Shown: positions 57,901-64,000 of the stretch, one piece after another
How the letters are laid out: each line of letters begins with the position of its first letter
Position numbering within the stretch: the first letter of the stretch is position 1
From: Cordia subcordata
Taxonomy: Eukaryota; Streptophyta; Magnoliopsida; Boraginales; Cordiaceae
DNA length: 64,000 nucleotides
Direction: 5' to 3'
Assembly (NCBI GenBank): GCA_028554755.1
Contig: JAPTOF010000008.1
Span: forward strand, 14,613,001 to 14,677,000
Made by a program: the position numbers and the translations under genes
The notes under the pieces: generated by a model
What the model was told of the DNA's origin: nothing
The model's input: the letters and a program-made list of their open reading frames with translations, nothing else
Databases searched by the model: none

Positions 57901-60900
57901 TATCATTGATAGTTCTCTTTTTTTTTTTTTTGGTGCTCGGTAAGCAAGTAAGTTTTATTAAGAAATAAAATTGTATAACCACCCAATGGAAATCAAGAAT
58001 TAGAGTAGTTCAAGTGGTTGAAACTAACTCTGTTCAAGTGTGAGGTCGTGGCCAATAGCTTCAAAATATAGGAGATTAACCTTTGATTTAAGCGTCTGCG
58101 CACTACATTTGCTTTTAGACTACACCCAAATATCATCCCATCGCCAAAGCCAGAAGGGCCCTTTAGCTTTGCGACAACCCTGAGTCCAGATAGTGCTTTA
58201 TCTTTATTATATTTACCAACTACCTCTTTTATCTTTCGAATGTGATATTTTAGCTCTTAATTTAGCATTATTGTCACCATTATACATTACTACAAATCAG
58301 AAGAGGTATTTGAAAGAGTATCATTATATATATTACTCTTTATTCGTTGTTTGTGTCTTACATATTTTATATTGATCACATATACGAAAAATTTGATATT
58401 TAGTATAAGAATTCTCGCATTATAAAAGAAGGACGAAGGAGTGTACTCAATTGATTGATTAGTTCTTTAAAATTCTAAGGTATCAAAATATCCTACTATG
58501 GGGCCTGCTGACACTTTCTTTTCTTCGACTAATGAAAATAGTTTTTTGCAAAATACTTGAAAATATTGCATTATAATATAGCAATAGTTTCATAAATTAA
58601 GTAGCCAATTTCTATTTTAAGGATAGAGAAATGAAAATATCTAAGAACAATTTCTTGTCTTTTATTCTCATGAGCTCTATAGATATTGCTCATTTTGCTG
58701 AAATAACTTTTATACTTTTTGACTGAAAAGTATAAGTGGGAAATGATCTTGATCCGAAAATAGCCGTAGATAGCCATTATTTCTTGTGACCCAGCAACAG
58801 TAACAGAGAGAAGAGTTAGTAGTCGGTGGAAAAGAAAATAATTTCCATTCTTCTTGATAGGACAAGTAGAGTGGTTAGCTTTTAGGTGAGCAAGCAATTT
58901 AGAGCATAAAATAGATATAAGTAGTTATCTGTGATGGGTTACACTTCCATCATTGTGGACTAGTGTTAGTCCGCTAAAAAAGAAAATTTGTAATTTTTGA
59001 ACCAAAATTTGTAGATTTAGTATAAAAATTTGTCAGTCTAATAGGTTAAGAACAGAATTCTTTATTACAAATAATTTTTTCAGAAGTATAAGTTTTTCTA
59101 AAGAACTTATAGATTTAAAAATTTTTTATTCTAGATCTACAAATTTTTGTATTAAACCTACGGAAGTGTATTCAAAGCTACAAATTTTTTTTAGTGTAAA
59201 CTGACATTAGCCTACACTGATGGAAGTATAACTGGTCTATGATAGAAGTGTCAGCTGCAACGGTGACTATAAATTTCTCATCTTTGCACTGAGGTGTTTT
59301 GGTTAGTTTGGATTGACCTTTTGAAAAATTTTTAAATAATTTTTAGAAAAGCATTTTTATTAGACATTAAAATTTTTGATTCATAAAAAATCACTTTTGA
59401 GCTTTTCATAGAAGTTCAACTTTTTCTGAAAGTCCAGCAAAAAATTTATTACAAAAAAACTTTTCTTTTAATTGAATGGTATATACTCATAATACATCAA
59501 AAAAAATTTAAGCTTTAAAACCATTATTTTCATTTTATATATATATCATCTGTAGTAAGACAATATGTAATATATATGTAAAATCATAGGAAACTCGGAC
59601 TCTACAGCATCTTGTACTGAACGATGCTAGAGCTTCTGAATCTGCATGAGGGGAAGATGTTTTACCCCTTTGCAGGCAACATCAGATGTTAATATATTTT
59701 CTTTTGATGGTTTTTAAGCGAATTCATATTTTCTTTTAAGTTTTTAATTAAACTCGTACTTTTATATCCATGTTTTGTATATTTTTATAGAATACTCTAA
59801 TTTATTGAGGTTTATTAGTTTTTAATTGTAGATGACAAATTTAGTTATGAATATTCTTGACTTGACACAATTTTTTAATAATAAACGTTTATTTGAGTTT
59901 TCTTTTTAATAGTAGATGGTAAATTTACTCGAAACTAATATTTTAAAATTCATAATTGAATATTATTTTAACATCATCCATAATAGATAAGAAATCATTC
60001 TTTTTGAATTTACAGATAAATATTATCTTAAGTATTAATTAATTGACAATTAAGTTTCTATATTAAAATTAATAATATATATCTATAATAAATAAGAAGT
60101 GAAGCTTTTGAAATTCACAAATGAGTTTTCTTTTAAGCATTAATTAATTGAGTATTTAATTTTTCAATTGAAACTGATAAGATATATCCATAAAAATACG
60201 AAATAATAAAAAACAAAATAAATAATAGATAATAAATATTAAATAAGTTAATAATATAATAACTATTACCATATAAGTACTGGCGTGAAACTTTCACAAA
60301 TATTGAACTTTTATATATAAAGATACATCAAACTCTAATGTTACAATGGAACTAGATATTGTGCACTCTAAACATTGTACACCACTTAGCACTTTTTACC
60401 TCACAGTAGCGTATTCAGAACTTTGTTATTATAAATTTATAATTTTTTATTATATGTTCACAACTTTTAATTATTTACAAACTGCATGTTATATGCTTAT
60501 AATTTTAACACTTTATATTCAAAACTTATTTATTACTCTTATATTATATGTTGTAAAGCTTTATATTATATGTTTACAATGATAAATTATTTGTTTATGA
60601 GACTTCAATTTATATTCAAATTCTGTGAATGATTTCGGAGTTTGTAGTTAGAGGTGTTACCGATGTCCAATCGACAATTAGATTATTGTGTTATGTTTGT
60701 TGGCATAAGGAGATTAAACTCATTAAATTTCATGTTGATATGACGGCTAAATTGTAAGATCTATTGAGCGGTGTATTATGACATGCACCTTTAAGTGTAA
60801 CATAATGTGGATGTATAGTATAATTTGCGTGTTACAATAGTACTCTTGCTTAGGACATAACTTGTCCTGTATGAAAATATCTTAAATCTGTTATCTAACA

Positions 60901-61357
60901 AAAGAAAATCATAATTTTTAGAACAACTAAATTAAATAAGATCAGGGGTTGCTTCTTGTACTAATTGGTTCAATTAACATGCAATTTCATGATTCTTGAC
61001 ATCATATAAGAGTTGGGTTTGGTTCAATATTATTCATCACACGACACACATCCATTCACATATCAATCTCTCTTAGTTGCACAGCTGGCCTTGGTCATTT
61101 GCAAAACACCAATAATTCTAAAGTTGCATTTCCGAGAAAATGTCATGTTATATACTTATCTCAAATTAAATTATTATAAACTCCATCACTATCATATAAA
61201 ATTCAAAGTTATTCTTTTAATATCAATTGATTTTAGAATAAAAGTTGGTGTTTCTCAACTAAGATAAACATAGATTGATTAAATCGACAAAACCAATACA
61301 AAAAAAATTTTATTTTCTTAAAAATAATTTATTCTCAGACTTTTTAGCTCCACCAAC
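57901..61357. other. Downstream intergenic DNA
   Basis: AT-rich. All open frames are short, hydrophobic or low complexity. A tRNA-box-like string occurs near 58000 and a MITE-end-like GGACGAAGGAGTGTA near 58430, but neither can be completed into an element. No gene recognised. Confidence 0.45.
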
Positions 61358-61748
61358 CAAAGGTGAATATAGGTTGGTTAAATTGACATAACCCTTGACC
61401 TCAAGCATTTATTTTCAGCTTTAACCATCAAGCTACATACAACTATACGTGTTCTTTAGTTTTATTACTAAAATCTTATGATAAATAAGTTTTATTTTCA
61501 CTAGAGTGCCGTAGTTCTCTTTTTACTCATCTTACTTCTATTTTCTCAAAAGCAGCAGCTTTTTTTTTTTTTTTCTCTCTCTCTTTTAAAAAAACTAAAA
61601 ACCAAACAACATAGATATATTAGTTTTGTTTGGTTATTATAGATGCATGATAAAAAATTAAGTGGTTAATTTTAAATGAAAATAAACTAATTTGATTTGA
61701 TTTGAAATATAATAAAAATTAAATTAAACTGAATCATGTTCACCTTTA
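61358..61748. repeat. Second copy of the dispersed repeat seen at 47664
   Basis: About 391 bp, left end AAAGGTGAATATAGGTTGG, right end GTTCACCTTTA (inverted). Homologous in order to 47664-48206. Contains T and CT runs (61560-61586). No coding capacity. Confidence 0.6.
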
Positions 61749-62918
61749 TTTTTCACAAGTATAAACTTGACGTCTTGACCTAGACTTATTACCGATTATT
61801 TAAGAAATTAAAACTGTGAAGCATCCAATGTTGATCGTGCAGCACTGCTCTCTCTGTGTCCCCCACCTCCCAATCAATCGATCATGACAGAAAAATTTTG
61901 GTCAATAAAGCCAGTGAAAAGCCAAGGTGAATAAGGTTTTCAAACAGAATTTATGAGTTCACTCGTATTTTTGTCAATTTTCCGATTTCTTTTTCTGTTA
62001 AGTAAATTGACGGTTAAATCAATAAGTCAAAGGGGGAACAGTTAAAAGAGATATTCACATTTATCTTAATATTTGTTTTTTCTTTTTGAAAAATACGTAT
62101 TCTTAAGATATTTTGAAATTTAAAAATTTAATTTAAATTTATATATAAATATCTGACTTCAAAAATAGTTTAAGTTGTTAAAATTATCTTCTCTTAGAAG
62201 TGAGGTCTTAAATTCAAATCTTGTGGGGGTGCCCCATCTATAGTTTCTTTTTACTTTTTTTTTTTACCTTTTTTTTTTTTTTAAAACCTCACCACTAATT
62301 TAATCTTCCTCTTTTGTGATATTCGATTCGAATCTAAGTCATCACTTGTGAAAATATAATCTCAAATACTTGAACTACTTCTAATCTTTTTTTACATTAT
62401 TTAATGTGATTCTATTACCAAATTAAGTGGTCGCTACTTTTAAGATCGATTCAATTTATAACACAAATCTGTCTCCCATTGTGTGCATCCATTGGATGTC
62501 ATCAAGTGTTTGTAATTCAAGTAAAAGTAATAGTAATAATGGCCTAATCAAACATAAATGGGTCCAAGTGTTTTCTTCAACTATACGTTGCCTTTATTAA
62601 ATTCAAATTCACTTGTTTAATTAAAATAATCCACAAATTAAACAACTAAGTTAACTGTTCACTTTATTGCTTTGCCATCTTTGTTTTTCAAAAAGATGTG
62701 TCCTAATCTGACACCACACGCACGATGGGTGCACACTTTATTCGAAGATCTGTATAGGGAATGGCTTTTTGCCTTGTATTCTCGCCCTCGTTTTGCGTTC
62801 ACAAATTTTAAGGATAGTGCGGGGTCGTCTAATCGAATCAAAGTATTATTACTTTGCATGCATGGGTGCGCTTTTTTGTGCACAAGGTTGGACTAATATG
62901 AACATGGACTAGATAAAA
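61749..62918. other. Intergenic DNA
   Basis: Several A/T runs. A 74-codon open frame lies on both strands near 62670-62890 and is not recognisable as a protein. Confidence 0.45.
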
Positions 62919-63392
62919 GACACCAAACCTATTACCATCATCTTCTGCTAATATGTTGGGAAAGCAAGGTCAAAGAAGAGAGAATTGACTACTTTTCGCC
63001 AATGGGGAATTTCCAACGGAATAGCGGGCACACATACACACAGACATACACGTACAAATCAGAGTTTATATCGTGCACTTGACACATTGTGTATCTGATT
63101 AACATTATGCACTGCTGTATAATATGTGAATAGTATGTACACATATATAATATATATGTTCATAATTTTTATATTATATATTAATAATTATTATATTATA
63201 TACATAAGATACACTCGTCCTCAAGTCTATCTCATAGTTACGGAAAAATTTTATGTGGACACCACACCTACCATCATCTTCAGGTAATCTGTCGGGAAAG
63301 CAAAGTCAAAGAGGAATTGACTACTTTTCCCCAATGGGGAATGTCCAACGGAATAGCGCACACACATACACACTGACACACATGTACAAACA
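62919..63392. repeat. Direct repeat pair, about 130-bp copies, 339 bp apart
   Basis: Copies about 62919-63057 and 63258-63392 share ACCATCATCTTC, GGGAAAGCAA, AATTGACTACTTTT, CCAATGGGGAAT and TCCAACGGAATAGCG, then CACACATACACAC-type runs. Between them are TATATA-rich sequences. They could be the terminal repeats of a small element; no primer site was seen. Confidence 0.75.
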
Positions 63393-64000
63393 TATATAAA
63401 TATGTGCATATATCTAATTCTATATATTTTTCTACTATAATAAAAAAAATCATTTTTGCTATAATACTATCCGTAGATGGATAGTAATGGTATTGTTTTA
63501 ACAATTTTCAAAAAGAGGCATGATTATCTATGATATTTTATATAGTATTTTTTTAATGGCAAAGTTGTTTACTACTTTTCATATTTATCATGACAAAATT
63601 ATAATTTTATGCTTATTTCTTTTTTTTTTTCTTTTTTTCTTCCCTAGTAATCAAATGATTTATTTGTTCTTTCTTTTCTTACTATTTTTGTTAATCACAT
63701 ATTTCAATTTTTATCTAGGGCATGGGGAATTGGGGGTTGGATTGAGGGAGGGGGAGGGGTTTGTATTTTTTTTTTTTAAAGTTTCATCTAGGGTAGAAAT
63801 TGATTTGAACTTTTAATATTTTGAATTTTGGGAGCAAAAAATTTACTTGGTCAAATATTGAAAGTCATAAAACCAAATCAGGTTAGGAGAATTAGTATGA
63901 GATTTTGAACTCAAAATTTTTAATTTTTAAAACCAAAAAAATTATTTGATTGGATAATTTTACATCTACACTATTTTTCCCGCTTACTTCTCAATCAAAG
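63393..64000. other. AT-rich end of window
   Basis: T-rich tracts and a short G-rich segment (GGGAGGGGGAGGGG near 63746). No gene supported. Confidence 0.5.

Noticed and set aside
57970..58060. tRNA-derived SINE or tRNA gene
   Set aside because: An A-box-like string is present but no matching B box, cloverleaf or A-rich tail with duplication.
62160..62240. tRNA-like AAATTCAAATCTTGTGG as a SINE B box
   Set aside because: Differs from the B-box consensus and has no partner A box at the right distance.
62659..62896. Overlapping 74-codon frames on both strands as a gene
   Set aside because: No recognisable domain, start context or neighbouring exons.
63520..63816. 98-codon hydrophobic open frame as a membrane protein
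   Set aside because: Phe/Leu-rich text from T runs; composition explains it.

Overview
This is nuclear DNA of a flowering plant, most likely a eudicot. The evidence is intron-rich coding sequence of a plant-specific protein family, GT-AG introns, AT-rich non-coding DNA, and a heavy load of Ty1/copia, hAT, PIF/Harbinger-like and Mutator-like elements. No bacterial, organellar or viral genome organisation is seen. The species cannot be named from the sequence alone.

One host gene dominates. On the + strand, 19 coding exons between 5623 and 56478 splice in a single unbroken frame into 629 residues plus a TAA stop. The product is an ENHANCED DISEASE RESISTANCE 2-like protein: the tail of a PH domain, a START lipid-binding domain, and a C-terminal DUF1336/EDR2_C domain. 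The first part of the PH domain, roughly 100 residues judged from family length, was not found and should lie upstream of base 1. About 1.9 kb of coding sequence is spread over about 51 kb, because at least five introns were enlarged by transposons.

Layout. 1-5622: intron or upstream DNA with a TRIM-like element, a copia 5' fragment and short tandem duplications. 5689-13601 (intron): a small hAT element split by an antisense copia element (A), which itself carries a hAT-like element in one LTR and a PIF/Harbinger-like element in its pol region. 13602-23778: ten exons, with a hAT-in-hAT nest in one intron. 23779-29029 (intron): a 4-kb hAT element with an almost complete antisense transposase gene. 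29030-30269: four exons. 30270-36012 (intron): decayed copia B and a Mutator-like element with a perfect 9-bp target duplication. 36013-36060: an isolated 48-nt exon. 36061-46725 (intron): antisense copia C with sense copia D nested in its reverse transcriptase region, both with perfect 5-bp target duplications. 46726-47051: two exons. 47052-54902 (intron): sense copia E inside a small repeat, then a 375-bp TRIM. 54903-56478: the last two exons. 56479-64000: AT-rich sequence with no gene recognised, holding a dispersed repeat and a pair of direct repeats.

The host protein is expected to act at membranes: PH for phosphoinositide binding, START for lipid binding. Arabidopsis EDR2 restrains salicylic-acid-dependent cell death during powdery mildew attack. 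Which paralogue this gene corresponds to is not settled here. The retroelement genes are all broken, largely by changes that look like C-to-T (or G-to-A) transitions. I found no clearly new biological system. The most notable items are the transposon nests, the retained open gene across them, a duplicated splice donor, and the nearly intact hAT transposase.
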